A stretch of DNA of 64,000 nucleotides from Sorex araneus (Eukaryota; Chordata; Mammalia; Eulipotyphla; Soricidae): assembly GCF_027595985.1 (NCBI RefSeq), contig NC_073303.1, positions 28,217,847 through 28,281,846 of the forward strand, given 5' to 3'. Below the pieces are notes generated by a model. It did no database searches. It saw only the letters and a program-made list of their open reading frames with translations, and was not told the origin of the DNA. This document shows, in pieces, positions 43,770-55,714 of this stretch. The position numbers and the translations under genes are program-made. How positions within the stretch are numbered: the stretch's first letter is position 1; every line of letters begins with the position of its first letter.

Positions 43770-44570
43770 TCTTTTTTAAAATTGAACCACTGTGAGATAC
43801 AGTTACAAAGCTTTCATGATTGAGTTTCAGTCATACAATGAACAAACACCATTGTCTCCACCAGTGTACATTTTCCACCACCAATGTCCCCAGTATCCCT
43901 CCTGCTATCCTCAGCAAAGCCCAGCCAACCCCAACCCCTGCCTCTCTGGCAGGCATTTCCCTTGTTACTCTCTTTCACTTTGGGCATTATGGTTCGCACT
44001 ACAGTTACTGAGAGGCCATCATGTTTAGTCCTATGTCTACTTTCAGCAAAACTTTCCCATCCCAAGCAATCCCTCCAACCATACTTGACTTACTGGTTCC
44101 TTCTCTATCCCAATTGCATTCTGTCCCAACACATGAGTCAGGCTTCAAATTCTGGAGCAATCCTCCAGGCCCTTGTCTCTCCTGTCTTGGTTTTTAGTGT
44201 CATACTATGTTATTTTATATTCTGCAAATGAATCCAATCATTCTATATCTGTCCTTATCTTTCTGACTCATTTCACTCAGTATAATACTCTCCATGTTCA
44301 CCTAGTTATAAGGACATTTCATGACCTCATCTTGCTGAAATGCTGCATAAGATTCCATTGTGTAGATAGACTGTAGTTTCCCGAACAAGACGTCTGTTCT
44401 TGGGCACTCGGGTTTTTCCAGCTGCTAGCTATTGTGAACGGTGGTGCAATGAACATACAAGTGAAGAGGTAATTTCTACAGTGCTTTAGTTGCACTCCTG
44501 GGATATATTCACAGAAGTGGAAAGCTGGGTCATATGGAAATTCAATTTCTTAGTTTTTTTAAAAAATCTT
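43770..44570 (-). mobile_element. L1 3' end (-), 3' UTR plus end of ORF2
   Basis: Antisense 3' UTR (43775-44090) runs into the ORF2 C-terminal end (44200-44560, e.g. 'gactcatttcactcag'). Confidence 0.75.
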
Positions 44571-45079
44571 ATTGGCATTTTATTTAAGAAACTTAACATT
44601 AGAAGTTTGTTTTCTGTATTTGGGGTCATTATACAAACCAGCATCTTAAAAATGAAGCATTATTTGGGAAAACTGAAGGAAGCGATCATTTGTTTGAATA
44701 CACCTCCAAGAGATGCTTTGTCCCAACCAAGTAAATACCAAAGTTATGAACCAAAAGGCCTAAATTTACAGTATGACTGTAACTTTTCAAGGGTGACTGA
44801 CAAATGTTTCATTTCTCTTCTACAGTTGTTCATGGTGTTAGCTACTGAGACAATTTACTCTTTTCTTTTCTTTTTTATTAAATTGCCATGCGAAAAGTTA
44901 CAAGGCTTTTAATTTTAAGTCTCAGTCATACAATGATAAAACACCCATCCCTTCACCAGTGCACATGTTCCACCACCAAGAACCCCAGTATACCTCCCAT
45001 CTCAAACCCCCCTCCCCACATACACACACACCTATGTGGCTGATGATTTTCACTTTACTCTCTTTACTTTGATTCACTT

Positions 45080-47116
45080 GTAGTCCCGTTGATCTTAGAT
45101 TTGCTCGAGCGGGCACCAGTAACATCTCCATTTGTCCCTGTCTTGAGCCAGTGTAGCCCAATGATACCTGCTCGCTCCAGGAACAGAAAGAGCCTCAAAT
45201 CGTTCACTCAGAGATTTGACGAAGAAATCTAACCATCTAGTTGGTGGGCGGCCACGAGGTTTTCTGACGTCCCATGGAATCCAGTCTGTAAAAGCTCTAG
45301 TCCAACTGTCATCTCTGAATCACATTACATGACCAGCCCATCTGATTGTTGATGCCTTGGCAAACGAGTCAGCATCCCTGATTTTTGACCGTCGAGGAGG
45401 TCATAACTCTGGATTCCTTCTCTCACTTGAGTGAGACATGATATTCCCAGCATAGCTCTTTCGATTCCTCTTTAAGATACTCTAATAGCATTTTCATCCT
45501 GCTTGTGTAGGGCCCAGGTCTCTGAGGCATATGTTAGTGCAGGAAGAATGGTAGAATCGAAAAGATGTGCCTGGAGTCGGAGGTTCTTCATTCTCTTAAC
45601 CATCTCTTTGACACTCTTGAAAGCATTCCACGCTGTTCTCTTCCTCCTGCGCAGTTCTGGCACCAAGTCATTCCTCATGTTGATTTCTCGACCCAGGTAC
45701 ACATAGCTGCTGCATTCAGAGATGTTCATTCCATTGAGAGCAAATGGAGTTTCAGGGACCAGTTCGTTTTTCATTAACATCCTCTTGTTGAGATTCAGCT
45801 GCAATCCGACCTTTCCACACAAGTGGTCGAAGCCGGCCAGCATTTGTGCCACTTGGGTAATGTTTGGCTTTATGAGAACGATGTCTTCAGCGAAGCGGAG
45901 GTGGTGTTGTTGCTGACTATGTATTTTCACTTCCATTCCTTCCCATTCCAATCATTGCATGATGTTCTCGATGGTGTCACTGAAGAGTTTCGGTGAAATT
46001 GTATCACCCTGCCACACCCCTCTCTTTACATCAATGATCACTTTCTTGTAGAATGGTGAGATCCTGGTGGTGAATACACAATACAGCTCGTGGAGGATTT
46101 TGATATACTGAGTTTGAACACCCTGTTTGGGGAGGGTTTCGATGACCGCCTCAATCTCAACAGAATCGAAGGCCTTCTTTAAGTTGATGAACATTAGACA
46201 GAGCGGCATCTTGAACTCTCACGAAACTTCAATGAGTTTGGTCACTGTGTGGATATGGTCGATTGTGCTGAATCCTCTTTGGAACCTGGCTTGCTCGCAT
46301 GGTTGTCCTTCGTCTAGTGTTCTGCCTATTCTATTCAGGATGACACGAGTGAACAACTTGTAGACGACAGACAACAGGCAGATTGGGCGATAGTTGCCGA
46401 TGTCGTGGATGTCTCCCTTCTTGTACAACAGAACGGTCCTACTGGTTTTCCACTGGGACGGAACCTTGCATTCAGACAGGTAGCATGTGAAGAGCTGGGC
46501 CAGTGTATTGATGAGTACTGACGGCAGATTCTTCAGGTGTTCCGTCTGACCTTGTCCGGACCAGGTGCTGTTTGTGTCTTTACCAGCGAAATGGCGTGTC
46601 GAATTTCAGAAGGGAGAACGTTGGGAACGACATATCCATCCTGAGGAATTTGGTATGTAGGCAAGTGGACATGGCTGTCAAAGAGTCTGCAAAATTTAAG
46701 TCTAAGAAAACATCTCCCAGAATGGCCACCAACTGGGAGCTCTTTGGCACTATTGCAGCAACGTGGGAAGATGCCGTCCTTGACAATATCGACGAGGAAT
46801 ACAATCGAATGGTTCAGCACTTCCATGTTTGTGTGAAGAATTCCGAGAGTGAGAAAGCCACAGACGCTTGTCTTCAGAAACTCTCGAGCTCATTTGTCAA
46901 CGTGGTTTGGCGCGAGCCTCAGGCAACCACAAGCTAACGTCCGAGCTCACAAAGCTGTGCAGAGGTGCGATAAAGGAAGACCTCAAAGAGAGAAGAGCAG
47001 CAGTGTTGACCAGTGCAGCAGAAACCGGGAAAAGTATTCATAACGCTCGCCTGTCCTTCAAGACTAAGATGACAGCCGATGGATCTATCACATCCTTGAG
47101 AAAGGCAATGGAGAAA
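45080..47116 (-). mobile_element. RTE-type LINE with inverted 5' segment
   Basis: Flanked by TGATTCACTT (45070-45079 and 47117-47126). From 45080 to 46685 it reads on the - strand: 3' end, C-terminal region, RT with HLRFAEDIVLI near 45890, GVWQGDTISPKLF near 46000, FINLKKAFDSVE near 46170 and NYRPICLLS near 46390. From 46686 to 47116 the upstream pol segment lies on the + strand. In the FADD box the first Asp codon is Glu (FAED), so catalysis would be lost. The arrangement is that expected of twin priming. Confidence 0.9.
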
Positions 47117-47681
47117 TGATTCACTTACTTTGATTACATTTAATATTTCAACAGAAAACTCACTATTATTGTTTGTAATTTCCCCCCAGCAATCAGACCT
47201 GCCGAAAAGGCATCATTTGATAATTTGTTTTCCATTGCTGAGAATAAAGAGCATATGAGGTTTTTGGATTTCTGGTATTTTAGTAATTCAGTTCAGATTA
47301 TTTTCTGCCAGAAGTCTCTTTACAGCAAGTTTGTGCCTCCGGGGCTCCATAAGATGGTGGTCACCACGGCGGTAGGAAAAGGAAAGGCCGAAAGAGAAAA
47401 ACCTTTCCCCTCCTGAGACAGCATGGACCGTAGCTTAGTTCACAGTCTAGAGGCATTTCTGCAAGAAGCCGCTGGGTGCCGAAAGTAGTTAGTGGGTCTC
47501 TGGGATCATGGTCTTTTAGGAGCGGAGGAGACGTTCATGTGCGGTCGCTCGGGGTCTCGTCTCTTGATTTCTAAGTTTTTGAGGCATGTATATATTGTAT
47601 CCCAAACAGGCTGGACCAGTCGGCATTCCCACCGACAGAGAAAGAGCTTCCCTTTTTCCTTGCATCCACAAAAGCACGAGT

Positions 47682-47990
47682 TGTGGAGAGCCTCCACAGG
47701 ACCGTACTTCGTAAACAACACCTGTTCTTGTTAATTTCACGGTGCTTCGAAAATAACTCCTAATAAGAAAACAGGATGTCCTGTCACGCCCACAAGGTGT
47801 AACTAGCCTATTAGCTGCAGACACTTGGGCGCAAACAAGCAGCGAGAGGTATATAAGGAGGGAAGCTGCCTAGCTAGTGGGTTCCCCCCGGTTCCTCTTC
47901 GTTCGTCCTTCGTTCCTCCTCTTTTCCGTTTGCATGAGAAGGTCTCTTAATCGTTGCAAGAAGAATCTCCAGGTTGCGTGTTATTTTACA
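47682..47990 (+). mobile_element. Solo LTR (family 2) in L1
   Basis: TGTGGAGAGCC to TTTTACA, exact 6-bp duplication ACGAGT (47676-47681 and 47991-47996). TATA box TATATAA near 47850. Same family as 5560-5895. Confidence 0.9.
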
Positions 47991-48006
47991 ACGAGTTGTT
48001 CTTTTT

Positions 48007-48191
48007 TTTTTTTTTTTTTTTTTTTGCTTTTTGGGTCACACCTGGCGATGCACAGGGGTTACTCCTGGCTCAGCACTCAGGAATTACCCCTGGCTGTTCT
48101 CAGGGGACCATATGGGATGCTGGGATTTGAACCCGGGTCGGCCGCGTGCAAGGCAAACGCCCTACCCGCTGTGTTATCTCTCCAGCCCCAA
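48007..48191 (-). mobile_element. SOR-type SINE at the edge of the LTR
   Basis: Reverse copy with duplication GAGTTGTTCTTTTT (47993-48006 and 48192-48205). It uses part of the LTR's own target duplication, so it is the youngest layer. Confidence 0.88.
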
Positions 48192-48965
48192 GAGTTGTTC
48201 TTTTTCTTTTGTATTTTCTTCAGTCAATGTGGTGTGAGGTGATATCACATTGTTGTTTTGAATTGCATCTTCCTTGTGATTAGCAATATGGAGTATTTCA
48301 CGTACCTTTTGGCCATTTGTATTTTTTTTTTTTGGAGGAAGTTACCGTTCATTAATTGTCCCATTTTTTGATGCGGTTGGAGGTGTTTTTCTTATAAAGT
48401 TTGCCAGTTTCTTGTATATTGTGGATATCATATCCAATACCCATCATTATCTGATGACTATTGGGTAAATAAATTTTCCCATTTCATGGGCTCTCTCTGT
48501 ATTTTGTCACTGTTTCTTTTGAGCTGCAGAAGCTTCTTAGAGATAGTTTCATTTGTTTATCTTTGCTTCCAATTGGTTGGTCTGTTGTGTTTAATCTTTG
48601 AAGATACCTAAAGTTTCAAGTCATGGAGAATTTTACCTATGTTTTCTATATGTACCTTATGGATTCAGGTCTGTTGAGGTCTTTAATCTTTTTGATCTGA
48701 ATTTTGTGCCTGGTTATTGGCAGAGGTCTGAGTTCATTTTTCTGTAAGTAACTGTCCATTTTTCCCAGCACCATGTATTGAAGAGGTTTTCCTTTCTCCA
48801 CTTAATATTTCTTGCTTTTTTATCAAAGATTAAGTGCTCATATCTATGAGAGTATTAAACAGGATATGCAGCTCTGTTTCATTTGTCCGTGGGTCAATTT
48901 CTATTCCAATACCATACTATTTTAATTACAGCAGAAGTAGCTTAATGATTTTCATTTTATTCCTT

Positions 48966-49700
48966 TGCACTTGACTGGACTGGATTTAATTGATGACACC
49001 CTACATGCTTGCTCTTCAGAGCTAGTTTGGTGAGTTTCTTTCTTTTTAATAAACATTTCCATCTTTCCAACTCTGAGTTTGAATACCTTTACTATTCAGT
49101 ATTTTCATTGTTTAAAACTTTATGGAACCTAGAAACCTTGGGTAAATAACATTTCTCTGCTCCTATCTCTGCATCCGTGCTGAGACTGGGTCTGATTTTC
49201 CTTTCCTGCAAAGAGCAATTCCTTGCCCCAACCTACACCCATGGCTCCTAGAAATCAGTGGCAGGAATCACTCCCATGAAGCCCTGAACAAGTGGACATC
49301 AGGCTCAGTTTGACAGCTGCCTCGTAAGATGGTGGGATGTGAACACGTGCTATGCATGGGTTCATATAGACTTTCATCGGTTCTAAATCTCCTAGTTGCC
49401 TCTCTTGGTGGCAGCTGTGGATAGATTAAAAGAGGTGAATTTCGTTCACAAGTTTGCTCTCTATTTCCTCCCTATGACATATAAGTTACCCAGGGAACCT
49501 CCACAGCAAAAGTCAAACTCTGAAAAGGCAAATGGCTACTATCCCATAGTTCGGGGTGGGGTGACCCCCATCTCCACCTAAAATGTGCACTCTAGTTTCA
49601 CCTCTGGAAAAGCCCAGACACTTTCTTCAACACAGATCTCTGTGTTCTTTAAATAAACTGCTTTACTTCATTATTAGTTTTCCCCTGAAATTTTTTTCTG
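48966..49700 (+). mobile_element. Possible old LTR (+)
   Basis: A + strand AATAAA (49652-49657, 'tttaaataaactgctttac') with an R-U5-like stretch after it and pyrimidine-rich U3-like text before it. No ends or target duplication found. Tentative. Confidence 0.35.
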
Positions 49701-50328
49701 TGAGGGTAGTCAGTCAAAAACCTAGGTGAGATTTAGAACTCACTTTCCTATTCTATGAAGAGCAATTCCTTCCTCCCATCTGGGTTACACAGTCCCTGAG
49801 AAATAGGATGTCAGGGATCATTTTCCAAGCAAGTGGAACCCTGCTGCAGTTTTATCTCCTGCAAATGGTAAGAAGCAATGTCTGGAGGAGACAAATGCTC
49901 ACGACAGACCATCATCAGTCCCTTCTTGAGGTTGTTGTTTGTCTCCTCTCCACTTAATGTTGTTAAGTCCACTTAACAATATTCTCCCACCTCATCCCCA
50001 AATTATGGGTGAAAAGAGGTGACATATCATTAATTAGAGAGCAAAAACTCAAAGTAAAAGATCATAATTGTCTTAAGAGTTCTCTTAAGAAACCCTTTAT
50101 TAACAATATGCCACCAAATAACATACCTATTTTATTAGCCTTACTCAATCTTAGCTTCTCTTGCTTTAGGAAAAGATGCTTCTTCACTAAAACAGGAAAA
50201 AGAGATACATTAATAGTTTTATTGTGGTAGGAAGATAGGAGGGCCCTGTCATATATATTCCAAAAAATGTTCTTGAAACCTCAACTAACCCTAAGGCATG
50301 AGTGCCTTTGACACAGAATACCCGTATT
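49701..50328. other. Unassigned sequence
   Basis: No gene or repeat recognised. Confidence 0.4.
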
Positions 50329-50340
50329 AGAAGCCAGGAT

Positions 50341-50581
50341 AGAACTGGAGCAATAGCACAGTGATAGGGCATTTGCCTTGCACTCGGTTGACCCAGGTTC
50401 ATTCCTCCGACCCTCTCAGATAACCCAGCAAGATACTGAGAGTATCTTGGCCACATGTCAGAGCCTGGCAAGCTATGCCTGGCATATTCATCATGCTCAA
50501 AACAGTAATAAACAAGTCTCACAATGGAGACGTGACTGGTGCCCGCTCGAGCAAATTGATGAGCAACGGGGTGACAGTGAC
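50341..50581 (+). mobile_element. SINE, RTE-tailed subfamily, complete
   Basis: Exact 12-bp duplication AGAAGCCAGGAT (50329-50340 and 50582-50593). tRNA-like head 50343-50410, body, and tail containing 'gactggtgcccgctcgagc' (50537-50555). Confidence 0.9.
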
Positions 50582-50593
50582 AGAAGCCAGGAT

Positions 50594-51230
50594 GCACAAT
50601 TCTAGGCCAGCTGAGGGATGGCTACCATGGAGGAGAGGGATTAGAAACCCCTGGGAGGAGAGGCTCCAAACCAGGACAAAGCCCCAGGCACTATGTATCC
50701 AAATACTATTAGCTACTCCAAGCTCTCCTTCTTGGCAACCTCCACAGAAAAGGGTTGGCATGGGGCAGCTAGGGAAAAAATTATAATATAACTTGGCAGA
50801 GGAAGAGGGTTCTTGTCTATGGGCCCATATCTGCCCAAGTTGTGAACTTTCTTTAGGGTACATTTTTCCATTCGGATGAAATGGCCCGTAATCCCTGCTT
50901 GGGATGGGACTTGCACTTTCTTCACTCTGGAGAAGCCTGTGTTCTCTCTTCTTTATGTGTCTTTATCTATGTCGTCTCTCCACCTGCTCCCTAAAAGCCC
51001 CGGTGGCCGCCAACTTCCAGAATGCAATAAAAAGTGTAGGTATGCGGGTTCAGTGACATCAAAGTCCAGGTCACAAGGGATAGGGGATGGGCTGGTCCTT
51101 CTCATGCCCCATCCGTACGAGACCCTGGAGTTCGTGCCCACAAACTACCTTAGGCTGCTATTTAGGCTTTTAATGGCCATGATCCAGAGACACACAAAAG
51201 AATCTCTGAAAGAAGCAGCATGCTGTAGAG
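50594..51230. other. Unassigned, possibly LTR-like sequence
   Basis: An AATAAA at 51026 and pyrimidine-rich text upstream suggest an LTR, but no ends are visible. The 123-codon open frame at 50876 shows no known family. Confidence 0.3.
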
Positions 51231-51234
51231 ATTT

Positions 51235-51490
51235 TTACAGAGCCTAATTATCTGGAAGTTTGGAGTCCACGTGACATCTTATGTTATTGATAACAAGAAA
51301 TACAAAAGAGACTACAGAAGAGATTGTCTGCCATAGAGGCAGGGGGAGGGGTTGTATTGGGGGGATACTTAGGTTCTTGATGGTGGAAGATGTGCATTGA
51401 TGGAGAAATGGGTGATCAATATTTGTATGACTGAAGTTCAAATAGGCAAGCTTTGTAACTGTATCTCATGGTGATTAAATAAGTATAATA
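51235..51490 (+). mobile_element. L1 3' end (+)
   Basis: Diverged 3' UTR ('tgccatagaggcaggggga', 'gtaactgtatctcatggtg') with an A/T-rich tail. Confidence 0.65.
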
Positions 51491-51509
51491 ATAACAATAA
51501 TAATAATAA

Positions 51510-51725
51510 AATAGGGCATTTGCCTTGCATGTGGCTGACTTGGGTTCGATACCTCTTCCCCTCTCAGAGAGCCTGACAAGCTACCAAGAGTATCCTGCCT
51601 CCACAGCAAAGCCTGGCAAGCTACCCTTGTTGTATTCGATATGCCAAACACAGTAACAAGTCTCACAATAGAGACATTACTGGTGCCCGCTTTAGCAAAT
51701 TGAACAATGCGAGGGATGCTACAAT
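51510..51725 (+). mobile_element. SINE, RTE-tailed subfamily, head truncated
   Basis: Starts inside the tRNA-like head, then body and tail 'attactggtgcccgcttta'. Confidence 0.75.
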
Positions 51726-52597
51726 AAAATAAAATTAACATTCTGAATTAAAAAAGCAATGTGGAGTTCATACCCAATTCAATCAGCTTAATCAATGGCT
51801 AAATTTAAGAGCAGTTCTCCTACTTTAAAAAAAATAAGCCACTGAAATATAATATTCACAATCTCTATTAAGGGCAAAGCCATGGTCATCCTAATTTTTC
51901 TGAATATACTCAATGAAACGTAAACTATTATGATTCAGAAAAATGTAAAAATATGCATAGAATAAATATATTTTAAATATTTCCTGGTGATCAGGTAATA
52001 TTATACAAAACTTTGTGTGAGGAATGCTGTAAAGAGACTAGAGGTTTGGAGGAAATGATCATAAAATATATTAAATATATATATGTATGCATGTGTGCAG
52101 GAATTAATATTGTGTTCGGCAAGAGAAACTATGAAAAAAGAGGAAGAGCACTTCTCTACCCATAAAGAAGCCACAAGATCTTATTCAGTTGCAAAAAAAA
52201 ACAAACAAACTCCAAAACTTGCTACCTCAGGGCTCACCCCAGAGCAACCTAGCCAGGTGGAGTCTGTTTGCTTTGCAAAAACTGATTTTTCCTTTTCAGA
52301 GTTACATCAAACAGCTCAGTCCTGAAACCCTACTTGCCTTTTGTCTCCATAGATTCTTTCCTAAGGAAGATGCAGGTCAAGTGTCCAAGCAAAACACTTT
52401 ATAAACATTGCCATTACTTCTTTATTTCCTTCCAATGAAGCCAATGGGTAAAGTCATATCATTTGTGTCCACCGAATAGTGCCACTACAATCATGTTACT
52501 GGTTAAAGATCCTGTGATAAAATGGTGTGAGGGATAGCTGAGTTATGCAGTGAGAGGAAAGTCTATGACCAGAGTCTATGATAAGAAAAGCATGCTG
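51726..52597. other. Intergenic sequence before the second DQB copy
   Basis: No gene recognised. It does not match the flank of the first DQB gene, so the duplication edge is near 52598. Confidence 0.5.
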
Positions 52598-52680
52598 TAA
52601 AGCATGTCTGCCTAGAGACAAATGAGGTGCTTTGACTCCAGTGATGATTGGTTCCTTAGCTAAGTATCCTCCAATCCTAT
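52598..52680 (+). promoter_or_regulatory. X and Y boxes of the second DQB copy, altered
   Basis: X1 CCTAGAGACAAATG (52611-52624) is unchanged, but X2 reads TGAGGT instead of TGACGT (52623-52628), and the Y box is ATGATTGGTT (52644-52653). Similarity to the first gene begins at 'aagcatgtctgcc' just upstream of X1, so any S/W box is missing. Confidence 0.75.
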
Positions 52681-52795
52681 GATGCTTGAAAACCTTCATA
52701 GGTTTTTTGATTCTTTGAAATTGGTACATTTTCATTAGGTGTGAGCTGTGTTGACTAAGATGTTTTTCTTTTGTTCCCAGATTGTGTGTCGGTAG

Positions 52796-52892
52796 ATGGC
52801 TCTGTGTATCCCTAGAGGCCTCGGAATAGCAGCTGTGATGGTGATTCTAGTGGTGTGGAACACTCAGATGATTGAGGGCGGAGACGCTCCAA
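52796..52892 (+). pseudogene. Second DQ beta copy, exon 1
   Basis: 97 bases, open, nearly the same signal peptide as the first gene ([10 protein letters not shown] start), donor CCAA|GTAAGT. An in-frame TAG stands directly before the ATG. The exon itself has no lesion. Confidence 0.88.
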
Positions 52893-53668
52893 GTAAGTGC
52901 AGAGCCCAGAGTCACGGCCTTGGGGGAAAGGTGATGAGGGGCCTTTGGGTTTGAAATGGTGAATCTTTGATCTTAGGATACAATCTTCCTTCACAAATTT
53001 CCTCTTTGGAAAATAGAACTTTTTACATTCTTATTAAAATGGCAAGGTGAGGACAGTCCTCATTTCACAGATTTGAATCTGGGGCTGTTCATCAGAAGAG
53101 ACACAACCACTTGGGAATGTTCACTGCCAGCAAATACAGGATGAGTTTTTTTTTTTAATTAATGATTTTCTCTGGAGAACACACAGTAGGACGTGTGATT
53201 TCAGGGTCCCCCAATACCTTGCTTGGACTAAACGCTGTGGGATTTTAGGTTGGGGAAATACAAGGTTTAAGTAGTCTCAGGTGCTGAGGAAAGGGGCTTT
53301 GCATTTCTGACTGGAGGGCAGGGCTCATGGAGGCAAACTCAAGCTATCTGAGTGTACTTGACTCCGATGGGACTTTGAAGGCTTTGGGGGTTTTGTGATC
53401 AAAGAGAGAATTGAGTGGGATCCAGAGTCTTGAACTGACAATGGACTAAACTTGGAGAAAGAGAATGCGAAGAAAGAAAATAATACATGCTGAGAAGCCA
53501 TATAGTACCTTTGTATAAATCAGCTTCCAGTTTTTCTAACTCTCTAAGTGTAGATCGGACTTTTTTTATACAATTATGCTTATGGTGAGTTTATTCGAAT
53601 TAACCTATACAAACTGGAAATTAGCATAGTTTAATCAGAATCCAATTGATCTATCAGAAACCTTGTGT

Positions 53669-53850
53669 CTATTTTGTTTTCTTTAAGTCTTTTTGGGTAC
53701 ACCGGGCAATGCACAGGGGCTACTCCTGGCTCTGCACTTAGGAATTACTCCTGACAGTGCTCAGGGGACCATATGGGATGCTGGGAATGGAACCCCGGTC
53801 GGTCACGTGCAAGGCAAACGCCCATCCCCCTGTGCTACTGCTCCAGCCTC
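53669..53850 (-). mobile_element. SOR-type SINE in the second copy's intron 1
   Basis: Reverse copy at a site that is empty in the first DQB gene (near 27520). Flanking CTTGTGT repeats. Confidence 0.85.
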
Positions 53851-54457
53851 TCTTGTGTTCTCAAAAAGAAAATAATCCTTCACAAGACTCTGGGAGTTAA
53901 ACTCTTTTTACTCTGACAGAAATCTCTAGACCTCTGGCTGAGGAGAGAGAGATGTAAAGAGAGGCGCTTTGCCAGGAACCAAAGAAACATCCTTGTCAAA
54001 AAAAAAAGAAACATCCTTGTCAGGAAAGGGACAGGATTAATTTGACATTTCTGGTCATTCCCTTGAACTGTCGCGCTCAGGTGGATTCTTGTGTCTCAGG
54101 TTCCTGGGATCCTAGGGGGAAACGAATTTCCGTGCGAGGTCCCTTTCTCTAACTTCAGGGGCCCAGACCGTCAGTGCTTCTCCCTCCTTACTGATCGGGG
54201 GTCCCAGGACTGTCCCAGACAAGCTTTCCCCCAACCCCCATCCGAAGTCAACCCAGGACACCTTCGGGCAGTCCTGGATTCTGGGAATGAGGTGTCGGGG
54301 CCAGGGGTCTGAGGGTGTCGGAAGAGGTTCCGGTCCGGGCGGGCTGTCGTGCTCCCGCTGGGTTCAGGGTTCGGATCCCATCCGCCTACCCGCGGCCCGG
54401 AGTGGCCCGCCCGGCCTGTGGGTCCCTACCGGGCCTGACGCGCGGTGATTCCCGCAG

Positions 54458-54726
54458 GGACTGTCGTGATCCAGTTTAAGGGCCTGTGCCATTACACCAA
54501 CAGGACGCAGAGGGTGCGGCTAGTGGCCAGGTACATCACCAACCGGGAGGAGTACGTGCCCTTCGACAGCGACGTGGGGAAGTTTGTGGGGTGACCAAGG
54601 ACGGGGAGCAGGACGCCGAGTACTGGAACTCACGGGAGGACATCGTGGGTCAGAGCTGGGCCGAGGTGGACACGGTGTGCAGACACAACTATGAGATATT
54701 CCTCGCCTCGACCTTGAGCCAGCGAG
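54458..54726 (+). pseudogene. Second DQ beta copy, exon 2 with frameshift
   Basis: 269 bases instead of 270. Both splice sites look good (CCCGCAG, GAG|GTGACC). Before the lesion it reads Cys15, NRT at 19-21 and FDSDVG. After it, in the shifted frame, DAEYWN, VCRHNYE and LSQR. The rest of the exon is well kept, so the deletion is probably recent or is an assembly or sequencing error. Confidence 0.9.
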
Positions 54727-55714
54727 GTGACCGCAGGGCACGGGAGCAGGCTCGAGTCTCGGCTAGGGAGTCGGGCGGGGGGCGCACCGTGACCCGCGCG
54801 GAGCCTGAGGGGACCGGCAGGAGCGTGTCCGCAGGGAGAGGCGGGGCCCGGGGGGTCTTAGGGGACTCGCTCCTGCACCCGGGAAACTTCCCGCAGGCCG
54901 TCCCGGAGCTGCCCCGTCTGACGCTGCTCTTGGGCCAGAAACAGTTTTAATGATGAGGCCAATTCCTCACCCAGTCTTGAAAGCCTAAGAACCTAAAATC
55001 ATTAGTTCTTTCTGCCAGGAAAGGTGGAAATAAAATAATCCAAAGCCAGTTCTTACCGAAAACCGCTGCATGGTCTGTTCTTAAAAAACAGGATTTTATC
55101 TTTGAGGTGCTGTTACAGCAAGCGCACCACCAGAGTCCTCTGTGCCCACTGGTACCCACCAGTGTCTCAAGGTTCCCTCCCCTGTCCCTCCTCTCAGAGT
55201 ATTTTCTTTCCTATATTTCAATGTTAATGGGTAAAAAAATAATACTCTTTCAGGAATCTTAAAATGAATAGATTAATACTTGTTTTCAATGCAAATTCAC
55301 CTAACTTTTAGCAGAGTTTTCCCTCGTTTGCTTTCTTTTGACTACATCCTAATGTTACACAGTACTTAAATATTTATTTCTATAACATTGCGTAAGTTAA
55401 TATTTTTCTCACAAATGGTTGCTTATCTTTTTACACCGAATCTGTTAAAAATATTTTAGAAATCCATATACCTGACTACAATTCTAGTCGGACAAGGAAG
55501 CAGAACCGAAATTAGAGTGAAAGGCTTAATTTAAAATTATGCCATTCTGTTGGGGTGCTGAGATCGCCAGCTGCTCTAGAAGTGTAAATCGTACTTATAC
55601 TTCCAGGCTCACGTCATGTTCTCAGTAACCAAATAAGCCTCTGCAAAAATGTCAAAATAGAGTTTTACTGAAAATATTTATAATGATGTCTGAAAACAGA
55701 TAAGCAAGTCTGGT
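54727..55714. other. Second copy intron 2, shared with the first gene
   Basis: Aligns with 28368-29455 apart from the SINE at 28591. No gene seen. Confidence 0.6.

Larger units (their letters stand above)
44868..48965 (-). mobile_element. L1 (-) hosting nested RTE, LTR and SINE
   Basis: L1 sequence occupies 44868-45079, 47117-47681 and 47993-48965, with the SINE 48007-48191 in the last part. It runs from 3' end to mid ORF2, all decayed. The guests are the RTE 45080-47116, the LTR 47682-47990 and the SINE. Each has its own target duplication, so the order host then guest is certain. Confidence 0.8.
52796..54726 (+). pseudogene. Second DQ beta copy, broken and truncated (exons 1-2)
   Basis: A tandem copy of the 5' half of the DQB gene: same promoter boxes, exon 1, intron 1 and exon 2, with intron 2 similarity to beyond 55690. 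Exon 2 has a 1-base deletion near 54589-54591 that gives TGA at 54592. Exons 3-6 are not found up to the window end; an L1 occupies part of the expected intron. The copy keeps Trp61, unlike the intact gene. A truncated secreted product is conceivable, but nothing supports function. Confidence 0.88.

Noticed and set aside
47877-48242. Open frames of 121 and 87 codons
   Set aside because: They read LTR, then a reverse SINE, then L1. The peptide text (e.g. GDHMGCWDLNPGRPRA) recurs wherever the SINE is reversed, as at 9852, 16052 and 28582.
50876-51247. A 123-codon candidate gene
   Set aside because: No homology, no splice context, and the surroundings look like a decayed LTR.
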